Shown piece after piece: positions 11,822-20,086 of a stretch of 64,000 nt of DNA. A program made the position numbers and the translations under genes. Under the pieces are notes generated by a model. The model was not told where the DNA came from, searched no databases, and saw only the letters and a list, made by a program, of their open reading frames with translations. Location of the stretch: positions 41,003-105,002 of the forward strand of contig NZ_CM001466.1 in the NCBI RefSeq assembly GCF_000231055.2, written 5' to 3'. Each line of letters opens with the position of its first letter. Position 1 is the first letter of the stretch. The DNA is from Saccharomonospora azurea NA-128. GTDB lineage: Bacteria > Actinomycetota > Actinomycetes > Mycobacteriales > Pseudonocardiaceae.

Positions 11822-12792
11822 GGCCGAGGATGCGTGCCGTCGCGCTCGGCGGAGGGCATGGGTTGCACGCGACGCTCTCGGCGTTGCGACGGATCACGGC
11901 CGACGTCACCGCGGTCGTGACCGTCGCCGACGACGGGGGTTCCTCCGGGCGGTTACGACGGGAGCTCGGCCTGCTGCCTCCCGGTGATCTCCGGCAGGCG
12001 CTCGCCGCGCTCGCCGCCGCGGAGGACGGCGGCACGCTCTGGGCGGAGGTGTTCCAGCACCGGTTCGGCGGCACGGGGGCGTTGACCGGCCACGCTGTCG
12101 GCAACCTGTTGCTCGCCGGGCTGTTCGAGGTGCTCGGCGATCCCGTGGCGGGGCTCGACGAGGCGGCGAAACTGCTCGGCATCACCGGGCGGGTGCTGCC
12201 GATGTCGGCCGAGCCGTTGGAGATCGAGGCGGAGGTCACGGGACTGGAGAACGGCGCGGTCAGCCGGATCCGCGGGCAGGTCGCCGTGGCCAGCACCCCG
12301 GGCCGGGTCCGCCGGATCAGCCTGCACAATCCGGGCCGCCCGCATTGGCCGCCCGTGGCGTGCCGGGACGCCGTGGAGGCGGTGCTGGAGGCCGACGCGG
12401 TGTTCCTGGGCCCCGGCTCGTGGTTCACGAGCGTGTTGCCGCACCTGCTGGTGCCCGACCTGCACGACGCGCTCCTCACCACCTCCGCCACGAAGATCGT
12501 GATCCTGAACCTGATCCCCCAACCCGGAGAGACGGCTGGCTTCTCACCGGAACGGCACCTGCACGTACTCTTCGAACACGCTCCCCGGCTCAAAGTGGAT
12601 GCGGTGATCGCCGACCGCGACTCCGTACCCACCCCCGCGCGGTTGCGCCGTGCGGCGGAGGCGCTGGGTGGGCGGGCGCATCTGGCGTCGGTCGCCGCCC
12701 CCGGTGGGGCCGGCAGGCATGATCCGGATGCCTTGGCGGGCTGTGTGCGAGAGGCTCTCGGCCTGGCCGAGAGCGTGGAGGAGGGGCAGTAG
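11818..12792 (+). CDS. yvcK: YvcK-family protein (gluconeogenesis factor / CofD-like)
   Basis: A 324-residue Rossmann-like protein of the YvcK/CofD group. B. subtilis YvcK is needed on gluconeogenic carbon sources, affects cell shape and binds UDP-GlcNAc; the mycobacterial homologue (CuvA) affects cell wall growth. Motifs seen are ALGGGHGLHATLSALR, DDGGSSGRLR, GHAVGNLLLAGL and GPGSWFTSVLPHLLV. The GTG at 11818 overlaps the rapZ stop; an ATG at 11830 is the alternative. whiA follows with no gap. Confidence 0.93.
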   Translation: MRPRMRAVALGGGHGLHATLSALRRITADVTAVVTVADDGGSSGRLRRELGLLPPGDLRQALAALAAAEDGGTLWAEVFQHRFGGTGALTGHAVGNLLLAGLFEVLGDPVAGLDEAAKLLGITGRVLPMSAEPLEIEAEVTGLENGAVSRIRGQVAVASTPGRVRRISLHNPGRPHWPPVACRDAVEAVLEADAVFLGPGSWFTSVLPHLLVPDLHDALLTTSATKIVILNLIPQPGETAGFSPERHLHVLFEHAPRLKVDAVIADRDSVPTPARLRRAAEALGGRAHLASVAAPGGAGRHDPDALAGCVREALGLAESVEEGQ

Positions 12793-13779
12793 ATGGCGAT
12801 GACGGCGGCGGTCAAGGACGAGCTCAGCCGCGTGGAGATCACCAAGACCGGCCCGCGCCGGTCGGAGGTGTCGGCGCTGTTGCGGTTCGCGGGCGGGCTG
12901 CACATCGTCGCCGGACGGGTCGTCGTCGAGGCCGAGCTCGACACGGGGTCGGTGGCGCGCCGGTTGCGCAAGGAGATCCACGAGCTGTACGGGTACACGT
13001 CGGACGTCCACGTGATCACCTCGGGCGGGTTGCGCAGGGGCACCCGCTACGTGGTGCGGGTGGTGAAGGAAGGCGACGGCCTGGCGCGGCAGACCGGACT
13101 GATCGACCAGCGGGGCCGTCCGGTGCGGGGTCTGCCCGCGGCGGTCGTCTCGGGAGGGGTGGCCGACGCCGAGGCGGCGTGGCGGGGTGCGTTCCTCGCG
13201 CACGGGTCGCTGACGGAACCCGGCCGGTCGTCGTCGCTGGAGGTCACGTGCCCGGGTCCGGAGGCCGCGCTGGCGCTCGTGGGTGCGGCCCGGCGGATGG
13301 GCATCCAGGCGAAGTCCCGGGAGGTGCGCGGAGCCGACCGCGTGGTGGTGCGTGACGGCGACGCCATCGGCGCGCTGCTCACGAGGTTGGGTGCGCACTC
13401 CAGCGTGCTCGCGTGGGAGGAACGGCGGATGCGCCGCGAGGTCCGGGCCACGGCCAACCGGCTCGCGAACTTCGACGACGCGAACCTGCGCCGGTCGGCG
13501 AGGGCTGCCGTGGCCGCGGCGGCGCGCGTGCAACGCGCCCTGGAGATCCTCGGCGACACCGCCCCGGATCACCTGCTCGCCGCGGGCAAGCTGCGCCTGA
13601 CCAACCGGCAGGCGTCCCTGGAGGAGCTCGGGCAGCTGTCCGACCCGCCCATGACGAAGGACGCCGTCGCCGGGCGGATCCGTCGCCTGTTGGCGATGGC
13701 CGACAAGCGGGCCAAGGAGATCGGGGTGCCGGACACCGAGTCCGCCGTCACCCAGGAGCTGCTGGAGGAGAGCCTCTAG
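12793..13779 (+). CDS. whiA: sporulation/cell-division regulator WhiA
   Basis: DNA-binding protein with an N-terminal LAGLIDADG-homing-endonuclease-like domain and a C-terminal helix-turn-helix, 328 residues. In Streptomyces it works with WhiB to start sporulation septation; elsewhere it influences division. It begins [20 protein letters not shown]. The C-terminal region has [16 protein letters not shown] and SKDA-type HTH sequence ([18 protein letters not shown]). The ATG directly follows the yvcK stop. The hairpin at 13800-13830 probably ends the operon. Confidence 0.96.
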   Translation: MAMTAAVKDELSRVEITKTGPRRSEVSALLRFAGGLHIVAGRVVVEAELDTGSVARRLRKEIHELYGYTSDVHVITSGGLRRGTRYVVRVVKEGDGLARQTGLIDQRGRPVRGLPAAVVSGGVADAEAAWRGAFLAHGSLTEPGRSSSLEVTCPGPEAALALVGAARRMGIQAKSREVRGADRVVVRDGDAIGALLTRLGAHSSVLAWEERRMRREVRATANRLANFDDANLRRSARAAVAAAARVQRALEILGDTAPDHLLAAGKLRLTNRQASLEELGQLSDPPMTKDAVAGRIRRLLAMADKRAKEIGVPDTESAVTQELLEESL

Positions 13780-13799
13780 CGCGTCAGCGCGGTCACTCA

Positions 13800-13830
13800 C
13801 TCCCCGTCGCGGCACTGGTGCGGCGGGGAG
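13800..13830 (+). terminator. GC-rich hairpin after whiA
   Basis: CTCCCCG (13800-13806) pairs with CGGGGAG (13824-13830), 20 bases downstream of the whiA stop. No T-tract follows, so this is an actinobacterial-style terminator or a 3'-end stabiliser. I see no other clear element in the remaining space up to gpgS. Confidence 0.5.
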
Positions 13831-14002
13831 CGAGGCAAATTGCTGCCGTCTTCGAGGTGTGAACCGGCCGCGATACGTCCATCCGGGTGTAGAGGTCAGG
13901 TCGTCGCCCGCTCTTCGTCACCCGGTCGGCGACCCGCAACGTGAACGGCCGACGCTTCCCCCTTGCCGATCCGACGGCCGCTCTCGCACGAAAGGGGACC
14001 TC

Positions 14003-15025
14003 GTGGACACGACACGTATCGGCTTGGACCCGAATGCCGAACTCGCTCTCTCCCCACGGGTCCGCTCCTGGTTACGGCGCAGATCGTCGCGCGCCGACGA
14101 CTGGACGGCCGCGCAGCTGGCGCCGCTGAAGGGGAGTCGCACCGTCAGCGTCGTCATTCCGGCGCGCAACGAGGAGGAGACGGTCGGACAGATCGTGCGG
14201 ACGATCCGCACGACGCTCGTCGAGGACAATCCCCTCGTCGACGAGGTACTCGTCGTCGATTCCCGCTCGCGCGACGCCACCGCCCGGGTGGCCGCCGAGG
14301 CCGGTGCGCGGGTGGTCTCGCAGGACGACGTGCTGCGGCCGTTGCCCGGCATGCACGGCAAGGGCGAGGCGTTGTGGAAGGGGCTCGCCGCCACGGCGGG
14401 CGACCTCGTGGTCTTCGTCGACGGCGATCTCTACGACTTCACGGCGGGCTACGTCATCGGTCTGCTCGGGCCGCTGCTGACCGACCCGGAGGTGGACTAC
14501 GTCAAGGGCTTCTACCACCGGCCGCTGGTGAACGGGTCCCACACCGACGCCGACGGCGGCGGGCGGGTGACCGAGCTCGTCGCGCGCCCGCTGCTGAACA
14601 TGTACTGGCCGGACCTCGCGGGATTCGTCCAGCCGCTGGCGGGCGAGTACGCGGGCAGGCGGGAGGTGTTGGAGAGCATCCCGTTCGTCACGCACTACGG
14701 CGTGGAGGTCGGTCACCTCATCGATCTCCTGCGGTGGCGGGGACTGGACGCGCTCGCCCAGGTGGATCTCGGTATGCGCACCCACCGGCACCAGGGCACT
14801 CAGGCGCTGGGGCGGATGTCGGGCCAGATCATGTTGACGATCATGGACCGGCTCGACCGCAGCGGTCGCCTTGTGGCGCAGGAGGCGCCGTCCACGCTGC
14901 TGGCGCAGTTCCGTCGCGCGGCCGAGGGGGCCCGCGAGCTCGTGGTGACCGATCTCGCCGTGCAGGAGCGGCCTCCGCTGCGCACGGTCCGCACTCCGGC
15001 AGGGCAGGTGCCGCCGTGCACGTGA
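14003..15025 (+). CDS. gpgS: glucosyl-3-phosphoglycerate synthase
   Basis: GT81-type glycosyltransferase that joins NDP-glucose to 3-phosphoglycerate, the first step toward glucosylglycerate and, in mycobacteria, methylglucose lipopolysaccharide. It has 340 residues. VSVVIPARNEEETVGQIVRT from about residue 48 and the metal-binding FVDGDLYDF from about 138 fit the family. YVKGFYHRPLVNG and AGEYAGRREVLESIPF are further conserved stretches. GTG 14003 follows AAAGGGG at 13991-13997; the open frame back to 13859 lacks similarity. The stop is overlapped by the next gene. Confidence 0.9.
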   Translation: MDTTRIGLDPNAELALSPRVRSWLRRRSSRADDWTAAQLAPLKGSRTVSVVIPARNEEETVGQIVRTIRTTLVEDNPLVDEVLVVDSRSRDATARVAAEAGARVVSQDDVLRPLPGMHGKGEALWKGLAATAGDLVVFVDGDLYDFTAGYVIGLLGPLLTDPEVDYVKGFYHRPLVNGSHTDADGGGRVTELVARPLLNMYWPDLAGFVQPLAGEYAGRREVLESIPFVTHYGVEVGHLIDLLRWRGLDALAQVDLGMRTHRHQGTQALGRMSGQIMLTIMDRLDRSGRLVAQEAPSTLLAQFRRAAEGARELVVTDLAVQERPPLRTVRTPAGQVPPCT

Positions 15026-15450
15026 TGGATCGAGCCGAGTGGTGGTCCTTCGCCCGGGAAGGGACGCGGACGGCCAAGGTGGGCGTGGTGACCTCACGGG
15101 GCACTCCGCACGTCACGCCGGTCTGGTTCACGCTGACCGACTCCGGTGGCGACGCCGTCGTCTTCACCACCGGGACCGGCACCGTGAAGGGCCGGGCCCT
15201 GCGCCGCGACCCACGCGTGTCGATCGTGGTGGACGACGAACGCGCGCCGTACTCGTTCGTGCAGTTCACGGCCGAGGCGAGCCTGTCCGACGACGTGGAG
15301 ACCATGTTCCCGTGGGCGGTGCGCATCGCCGAGCGGTACATGGGTCCTGAGGAGGCGGAGGAGTTCGGCAGACGCAACGCCGTGCCCGGAGAGATGCTCG
15401 TGATGGCTCGGATCACGAAGGTCGTGGCGTACGCCGCGCTCGCCGAGTAG
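15025..15450 (+). CDS. PPOX-class (pyridoxamine 5'-phosphate oxidase-fold) flavoprotein, probably F420-dependent
   Basis: A 141-residue split-barrel protein. KVGVVTSRGTPHVTPVWFTL near the N-terminus and GTVKGRALRRDPRVSIVVDD match PPOX-class enzymes, which in actinobacteria often use F420 or FMN to reduce or bind small substrates. The substrate is unknown. The ATG shares a base with the gpgS stop (TGATG). GTG at 15022 or 15016 are alternative starts. Coupling to gpgS suggests co-expression, not necessarily a shared pathway. Confidence 0.85.
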   Translation: MDRAEWWSFAREGTRTAKVGVVTSRGTPHVTPVWFTLTDSGGDAVVFTTGTGTVKGRALRRDPRVSIVVDDERAPYSFVQFTAEASLSDDVETMFPWAVRIAERYMGPEEAEEFGRRNAVPGEMLVMARITKVVAYAALAE

Positions 15451-15458
15451 GTCCCCGC

Positions 15459-15472
15459 CGGGTACCCGGAGT
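15459..15472. promoter_or_regulatory. palindromic motif copy 1 (CGGGTACCCGGAGT)
   Basis: The palindrome CGGGTACCCG with the tail GAGT lies 49 bases before the Rieske gene start. The identical 14 bases occur at 21610-21623 in front of the carotenoid operon. A shared regulator is inferred. Confidence 0.45.
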
Positions 15473-15520
15473 TTGGTGGCACAGCCGCTCGGCAACACCC
15501 GTTCCGAGCGGAGGTGTGCT

Positions 15521-16555
15521 GTGGTCGAACGACGACGGACGGTACGGGGACTGGCCGCTGCGGCGGTGCGGAAGTGGCCCGAGTCGTGGCCCCTGCGTCC
15601 GCTGCCGCGCCAGGACTGGGCGCGGCAGCGGCCCACGGTGGGGCAGGCCGACGTCGCGGTGATCGACGCGGCGGTCAAGCGCGCGCAGGCGCGCCCGTCG
15701 GGGAACTGGTTCGTCGTCGCCGACTCCCGGCTCGTGCGGGCCGACCGGCCCTACGGCATGACGGTGGCGGGCCGCGAACTCGTCGCCTGGCGGGCGGAGG
15801 ACGGCCGGGTCGTCGTCGGCTCCGGCGTGTGCCCGCACCTCGGGGCGCCCCTGGCGGAGGGCCGGGTCGTCGAGCATCGGCTCGTGTGCCGGTGGCACGG
15901 TCTCGCCCTGCCTGCCTCCGGTCTGCCGGGCTGGGGCTGGTGTCCACTGCCCGCCTACGACGACGGCGTGCTCGTGTGGGTGCGGCTCGACGATGTCGAC
16001 GGCGAGCCGCCCACGGATCGCCCCGTGGTGCCCGAACGCCCCGCGCTCGACACGGCGCTGTCGGCGGTGACCCGCGTCGACGGCGTGTGCGAGCCCGTGG
16101 ACGTGGTCGCCAACCGGCTCGACCCCTGGCACGGCGCGTGGTTCCATCCGTACTCGTTCGCCCGGCTGCGGGTCGTGGAGATTCCGGACGCCGGGAACGG
16201 GCGCGACCGGTTCACGGTGGACGTCACTTTCCGCGTCGGCCCGCGTTTCGGCGTGCCGGTCGTCGCGGAGTTCACGTGCCCGGAGCCGCGGACCGTGCTC
16301 ATGCGCATCGTCTCGGGCGAGGGGGAGGGCAGTGTCGTCGAGACGCACGCGACCCCGCTCGGCCCCGGCCCCGACGGTCGGCCGCGTTCGGCCGTGATCG
16401 AGGCCGTCGTGGCGACCTCACCGCGCACGGGATTTGTGCTCGCGCGCCGCCTCGCGCCCGCCCTGCGACCCGCGGTGCGGGCGGCGGCCCGGCGACTGTG
16501 GCGCGACGACCTCGCCTACGCGCAACGCCGCTACGCTCTGCGTCGCGGCGACTGA
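15521..16555 (+). CDS. Rieske [2Fe-2S] protein, DUF5914-like, carotenoid-associated
   Basis: A 344-residue protein with one Rieske cluster site: C104-P-H106 and C123-R-W-H126. The C-terminal part resembles the substrate domain region of Rieske oxygenases or the DUF5914 group that I recall near actinobacterial carotenoid genes. It may hydroxylate or otherwise oxidise a carotenoid; this is inference from position. I chose GTG 15521 because GGAGG sits 6 bases upstream (15510-15514). A TTG at 15473 gives a longer unsupported N-terminus. Its 3' end overlaps the convergent gene by 25 bases. Confidence 0.82.
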   Translation: MVERRRTVRGLAAAAVRKWPESWPLRPLPRQDWARQRPTVGQADVAVIDAAVKRAQARPSGNWFVVADSRLVRADRPYGMTVAGRELVAWRAEDGRVVVGSGVCPHLGAPLAEGRVVEHRLVCRWHGLALPASGLPGWGWCPLPAYDDGVLVWVRLDDVDGEPPTDRPVVPERPALDTALSAVTRVDGVCEPVDVVANRLDPWHGAWFHPYSFARLRVVEIPDAGNGRDRFTVDVTFRVGPRFGVPVVAEFTCPEPRTVLMRIVSGEGEGSVVETHATPLGPGPDGRPRSAVIEAVVATSPRTGFVLARRLAPALRPAVRAAARRLWRDDLAYAQRRYALRRGD

Positions 16556-17094
16556 CGGCCCGACCTCTTCCCTGCCTTACCGGCCTTCCTGGGCTCCTCG
16601 GCTTCCGTGGGCTCCTCGGGTGCGGTGAGCTGGGGCCGGTCCGACGCCGGCCACACGTACGGCAGGTCGTCCGGTACGTCGGGGAAGAGCGGACGGTAGT
16701 GCTCGGGGTCCTTGCGCACCAGCGACGACCGGTGGCTGCGGTGGAAGTCCTCGTCGCCGAACCAGGGTGGCAGTTCTCCTGCGGCGGCCAGCGCGTTCTG
16801 GTCGCGCACCGTCGTGATGCCCAAGGCGCCGGAGAGGTCGGCGACGAGCTTGACCGCACACGTGTCGGCGCGCCCCAGGGCGCTCCAGTGCTCGCACATG
16901 GCCAGGCCGTACCGGGTGAGCGCCTCCTCGTAGCCCGCCCACATGCGCACGGCGGGATGTCGCCGCCAGCCGTGGCCCGGCACGGTCAGCGCCCGCAACA
17001 CCTGGAGCGTCTCGACGCGTTGCTTGCCGAGTCGCCGCTGATCGAGCACACGGGCGGTCTCGGCGAAGTCGGGATACGGCAGGAACGTCTGCAC
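16531..17094 (-). CDS. MSMEG_6728-like protein, possible pyrimidine-dimer-glycosylase fold
   Basis: A 187-residue protein beginning MQTFLPYPDFAETARVLDQ and continuing RRLGKQRVETLQVLRAL. The N-terminal pattern (P-x-D-x3-SA/TA-x-x-L-D-x-x-R-L-x-K) resembles the Pyr_excise family and the actinobacterial MSMEG_6728 group. An alkaline, lysine-arginine-rich tail follows after about residue 160. The function is not established; a DNA-repair role beside a light-protective pigment cluster is suggestive only. It starts 10 bases after crtU stops, so it is probably the last gene of the carotenoid transcript. Confidence 0.7.
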   Translation of the reverse strand: MQTFLPYPDFAETARVLDQRRLGKQRVETLQVLRALTVPGHGWRRHPAVRMWAGYEEALTRYGLAMCEHWSALGRADTCAVKLVADLSGALGITTVRDQNALAAAGELPPWFGDEDFHRSHRSSLVRKDPEHYRPLFPDVPDDLPYVWPASDRPQLTAPEEPTEAEEPRKAGKAGKRSGRQSPRRRA

Positions 17095-17104
17095 ACGAAT
17101 CTCC

Positions 17105-18691
17105 TCACACCGGCACGTGTTCGCCCGCGACCCGGCCGCCCTCCCCGGGCCGGGTACGGTACCGGGCGGCGAGCGCCCGCAGAGCCCGGTTGCGGCCCCG
17201 CCTCGGGACGGTGACCAGCTCGTGCCCGGCCGTGCCCCACCCGGCGAGCAGGTGGTTCGCCGCGAGCCAGCCGGTCGTGGCGGCCCGCTCCATCAACGCC
17301 ACGGGCAGGTCGACGCGGATCCCGTCGCCCGCCAGCACCACCCCGGGCACGGGTGTGGTCACTCCCGGCCGGGCGCCGAAGGAGCCGGGCGCGAAGAGCG
17401 GGCAGTCGGCGTCCCACACCGAGTGCTCCGCGACGGCTCGTGCCGTCCTCGTCTCGGGATACACCTCGCGCAGCCGCTGCCACAACCGGCGCTCGGTCTC
17501 GCGCCGGACCGCGGGCTCGTCCCCGTCCGCGACGGCGTAGGCGTGGACCTCGACCACCGAGCCGCCCGTGCGTCGCGCCCACGCCGCCGCGTCGGCGTCG
17601 TACCGGTCGAGCACGCTGACGTTGTCGAGCGGGGGCCGGCCTCCGGTGGCGAGGAAGGCGGGCCGCGTGGCGTCGACGGGGCGGTCGAGCCAGGCCCGCA
17701 GCACACAGAACGGCGGTGCGCTGCCGAGCCCCGCGATCCGTTCGCGCCACGGCGGGGGACCGAGCTCGGGCGAGGCCGCCACCAGCCGGCGAAGGCCGGG
17801 GACGTCCGTCGCCAGCACGAGTGCGTCGGCCCTGGTCGTCGCGCCTCCGGCATGGACGTCGAAGCCGTCGGGCCCGGAGTCGATCCGCTCGACGGCGACA
17901 CCGGTGCGCAGCCGGACACCGTGGTCGGCGAGATAGGCCCCGAGCGGCTCCCACAGGGTGTGGAACGGCCGGTCCGGGACGTCGAACACCAGCCCCTCGG
18001 CCGACCCGAGGAAGTAGAGGTGGAACATCACGGCCAGTTCGGCGGCGGAGAACCGGTCCGGTGGGGCGAAGAAGCTCCGCGAGAACACGTCGAACGCCAG
18101 GTGCCGGGCGGCCTCGGGGAACCGCACCCGGTCGAGGAACGTGGCGGCGTCGAGGTGATCGAGGGCGGCGTAGACGTCGGGAACCCGCACGTCGGTGAGC
18201 GGCAGGGCCTGGCGCGCCGCGACACGCAGCAACGCGGACGCACCGAAGGTCGGGCTGCGCAGCGCGAAGGCCAGGGCGTTCCACGGCGGAGTGCGGGGCA
18301 GCGCCCGGAACGAGTCGAGCCGCCCGTGGGCGTCGACGAGGGGATAGTCGGCGACCGGGTGCAGCAGCGGTGACCCTGTCCGGCTCTCGGCGCGGGCCAG
18401 CAGCGCCCGCAGGTTGTAGTACTGGCGGAAGAAGGCGTGGAAACCCCGGCTCATGCCGGTGCGGCTGCCATCGGGCAGCGGCACCGTCCAGCCGCCGACC
18501 CGGCCCCCGAGGTAGGGCCGGCGCTCGACGACGTCCACGTCCACACCGCGCTCGGCCAGTCCGGTGGCCGCGGCGAGTCCCGCGATCCCGCCGCCGACCA
18601 CCACGACCCGGTGTCCCGGCGACACCCGGGCCGTTCCCGGAACGGCGGGCAGCGTTTCCCGGCGAGGGTCCCGGCCGACGGTGGTGGTCAC
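17105..18691 (-). CDS. crtU: carotene desaturase/methyltransferase CrtU (isorenieratene synthase type)
   Basis: FAD-dependent enzyme converting the beta-ionone rings of beta-carotene to aromatic phi-rings by desaturation and methyl migration. It has 528 residues with the N-terminal dinucleotide motif VVVVGGGIAGLAA (29-41). GMSRGFHAFFRQYYNLRALL and VFSRSFFAPPDRFSAAELAV are characteristic of CrtU rather than of phytoene desaturase CrtI. The C-terminal FAD motif is GVVLAGDGIRVDLPVALMER. GTG 18691 overlaps the crtT stop (GTGA). CrtI is not in this window, so lycopene must come from genes elsewhere. Confidence 0.88.
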   Translation of the reverse strand: MTTTVGRDPRRETLPAVPGTARVSPGHRVVVVGGGIAGLAAATGLAERGVDVDVVERRPYLGGRVGGWTVPLPDGSRTGMSRGFHAFFRQYYNLRALLARAESRTGSPLLHPVADYPLVDAHGRLDSFRALPRTPPWNALAFALRSPTFGASALLRVAARQALPLTDVRVPDVYAALDHLDAATFLDRVRFPEAARHLAFDVFSRSFFAPPDRFSAAELAVMFHLYFLGSAEGLVFDVPDRPFHTLWEPLGAYLADHGVRLRTGVAVERIDSGPDGFDVHAGGATTRADALVLATDVPGLRRLVAASPELGPPPWRERIAGLGSAPPFCVLRAWLDRPVDATRPAFLATGGRPPLDNVSVLDRYDADAAAWARRTGGSVVEVHAYAVADGDEPAVRRETERRLWQRLREVYPETRTARAVAEHSVWDADCPLFAPGSFGARPGVTTPVPGVVLAGDGIRVDLPVALMERAATTGWLAANHLLAGWGTAGHELVTVPRRGRNRALRALAARYRTRPGEGGRVAGEHVPV

Positions 18692-19425
18692 GGTGTCTCC
18701 CTCAGGACGGTGCGCGGCACGGTGGCCGTGACGGTGTGCAGGACGTCGCGCTGCCAGCCGCCCACGGTGTGCGCGTGGACGTCGGTGTATCCGGCGTCGA
18801 GCAGCCGTCGGCGCAGCCGGGACGGCGAGTCGAACTGCCTGGCACTGCGCCAGAGATAGCGGTACAGCCCGGTGTCCCGGCTCAGCGCCCACGCCGCCGG
18901 GATGATCACCGACCAGCACACGACCGTCCACACCAGACGCGGACGGAGCCGGTCGGCGAGTGTGTAGTCGTGCAGCACGAGCGTCCCGCCGGGGCGCAGC
19001 AGGCGCCGCAGCGTCGCCAGTGTGGCGTCCGGGTCGGCGACGTTGCGCAGGAGGTAGGCGGCGAACACGACGTCGAACGGGCTCTCCAGCTCGGCTCCGG
19101 GCAGGTCGTCGACCGCGGAGTGCACGAACCGCACCGACCCGGGCCACGGTCTGCGCTCCGCGAGCGCGAGCATGGCGGGGGAGGCGTCCACGGCGACGAT
19201 CTCGGGATCGACGAGCGTGGACAGCAGGGCCCGCGTCGACGCGCCCGTGCCGCAGCCGACGTCCAGCACCCGGGCACCCGGGCCCGCGGCCCGGGCGGCG
19301 CGGGCCGCGGCGCGCAGGTGGGCGTGATAGCCGGGGTTGAGGCCGACCAGCCGGTCGTAGTGCGCGGCGGCGCGGTCGAACGCGGCCGGGACGACGGAGC
19401 GGTCGAGGTCCGTGTGCGCCGTCAT
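18688..19425 (-). CDS. crtT: class I SAM-dependent methyltransferase CrtT
   Basis: A 245-residue UbiE-like methyltransferase with the SAM-binding motif VLDVGCGTG (53-61), followed by VAVDASPAMLALA and FDVVFAAYLLRNV. A gene of this type (crtT) accompanies crtY and crtU in Streptomyces aromatic-carotenoid clusters, where its exact reaction is uncertain. One hydrophobic stretch (WTVVCWSVIIPAAWAL) may hold it at the membrane where carotenoids reside. The ATG overlaps the crtYd stop (ATGA) and its stop overlaps the crtU start. Confidence 0.82.
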   Translation of the reverse strand: MTAHTDLDRSVVPAAFDRAAAHYDRLVGLNPGYHAHLRAAARAARAAGPGARVLDVGCGTGASTRALLSTLVDPEIVAVDASPAMLALAERRPWPGSVRFVHSAVDDLPGAELESPFDVVFAAYLLRNVADPDATLATLRRLLRPGGTLVLHDYTLADRLRPRLVWTVVCWSVIIPAAWALSRDTGLYRYLWRSARQFDSPSRLRRRLLDAGYTDVHAHTVGGWQRDVLHTVTATVPRTVLRETP

Positions 19426-19742
19426 GAGGCGTGCTCCCGCCGCTCCGGCGCCGTCCACGCGAGCAGCGTCGCGGTGATGAGGCTGAACCCGAACAGGAAG
19501 TCCTCCATGGGGATGTCGAACGGGAAACGCAGCCCGAGGAAATGCGTGGGGTCGTACACGACGACGGGAGCGGAGAGCTTCGTCAGCCAGCCGTCCACGG
19601 GCACCTGGAAGGCGAGCACGATCGCCATCGTGATCCAGTACGCGCGGCGCCGGAACAGGCCAGTGCGCAACCACGCCAGCTCGGCGGCCACCACGACGAC
19701 CACCGAGACCACCGCGGGAAGCGTGTACCCGATGCCGGTCAT
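19422..19742 (-). CDS. crtYd: lycopene cyclase subunit CrtYd
   Basis: One half of a heterodimeric lycopene beta-cyclase. The 106-residue protein has three hydrophobic segments and the signature PMEDFLFG, the acidic motif expected at the active site of this cyclase family. Lycopene-cyclase-domain proteins of about 100-120 residues occur as adjacent pairs in Brevibacterium and other actinobacteria. Both start and stop overlap neighbours by four bases (ATGA). Confidence 0.9.
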   Translation of the reverse strand: MTGIGYTLPAVVSVVVVVAAELAWLRTGLFRRRAYWITMAIVLAFQVPVDGWLTKLSAPVVVYDPTHFLGLRFPFDIPMEDFLFGFSLITATLLAWTAPERREHAS

Positions 19743-20086
19743 ACGCGTTCACCCACGCGGATCCGGCGCACGGTCTCGAACGTCAGCAGCGTGCACAGCG
19801 GGATCGTCACGAAGAACAACGCCTCCTCGATCGGGAAGGCGGGCGCGACCCGCACACCCAGCGTGTAGCTCGGACTGATCTCCCACACGCCGCCCGCGAC
19901 CGCGAGCAGATCCCAGGCCAGAAACAACAGCGCGGGCGCCAACGCGCGCGCGAGGCGACGCGGACGGCGATACACCCGCGCGCCCGCGAACTCCAGGGGA
20001 AGCGTGATGGCGAGGCAGGCCGCCAGCGCCAGCGCGTAGTGCCACTGGTCCGGAGGGAATGCCGCGGCGTCCGGCGGGGTGGGCAT
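19739..20086 (-). CDS. crtYc: lycopene cyclase subunit CrtYc
   Basis: Partner of CrtYd in the heterodimeric lycopene beta-cyclase, 115 residues with three membrane segments. PIEEALFFVTIPLCTLLTFE carries the family P-x-E-E motif, and WEISPSYTLGVRVAP precedes it. The ATG at 20086 shares bases with the crtB stop (ATGA). A GTG three codons upstream would overlap crtB further. Cyclising both ends of lycopene gives beta-carotene, the substrate of CrtU. Confidence 0.9.
   Translation of the reverse strand: MPTPPDAAAFPPDQWHYALALAACLAITLPLEFAGARVYRRPRRLARALAPALLFLAWDLLAVAGGVWEISPSYTLGVRVAPAFPIEEALFFVTIPLCTLLTFETVRRIRVGERV

Noticed and set aside
17105-18691. Reading this gene as phytoene desaturase CrtI
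   Set aside because: The RGFHAFFRQYYNLR and FSRSFFAPPDRFSAAELAV stretches and the neighbouring CrtT fit CrtU; CrtI signatures are not seen.
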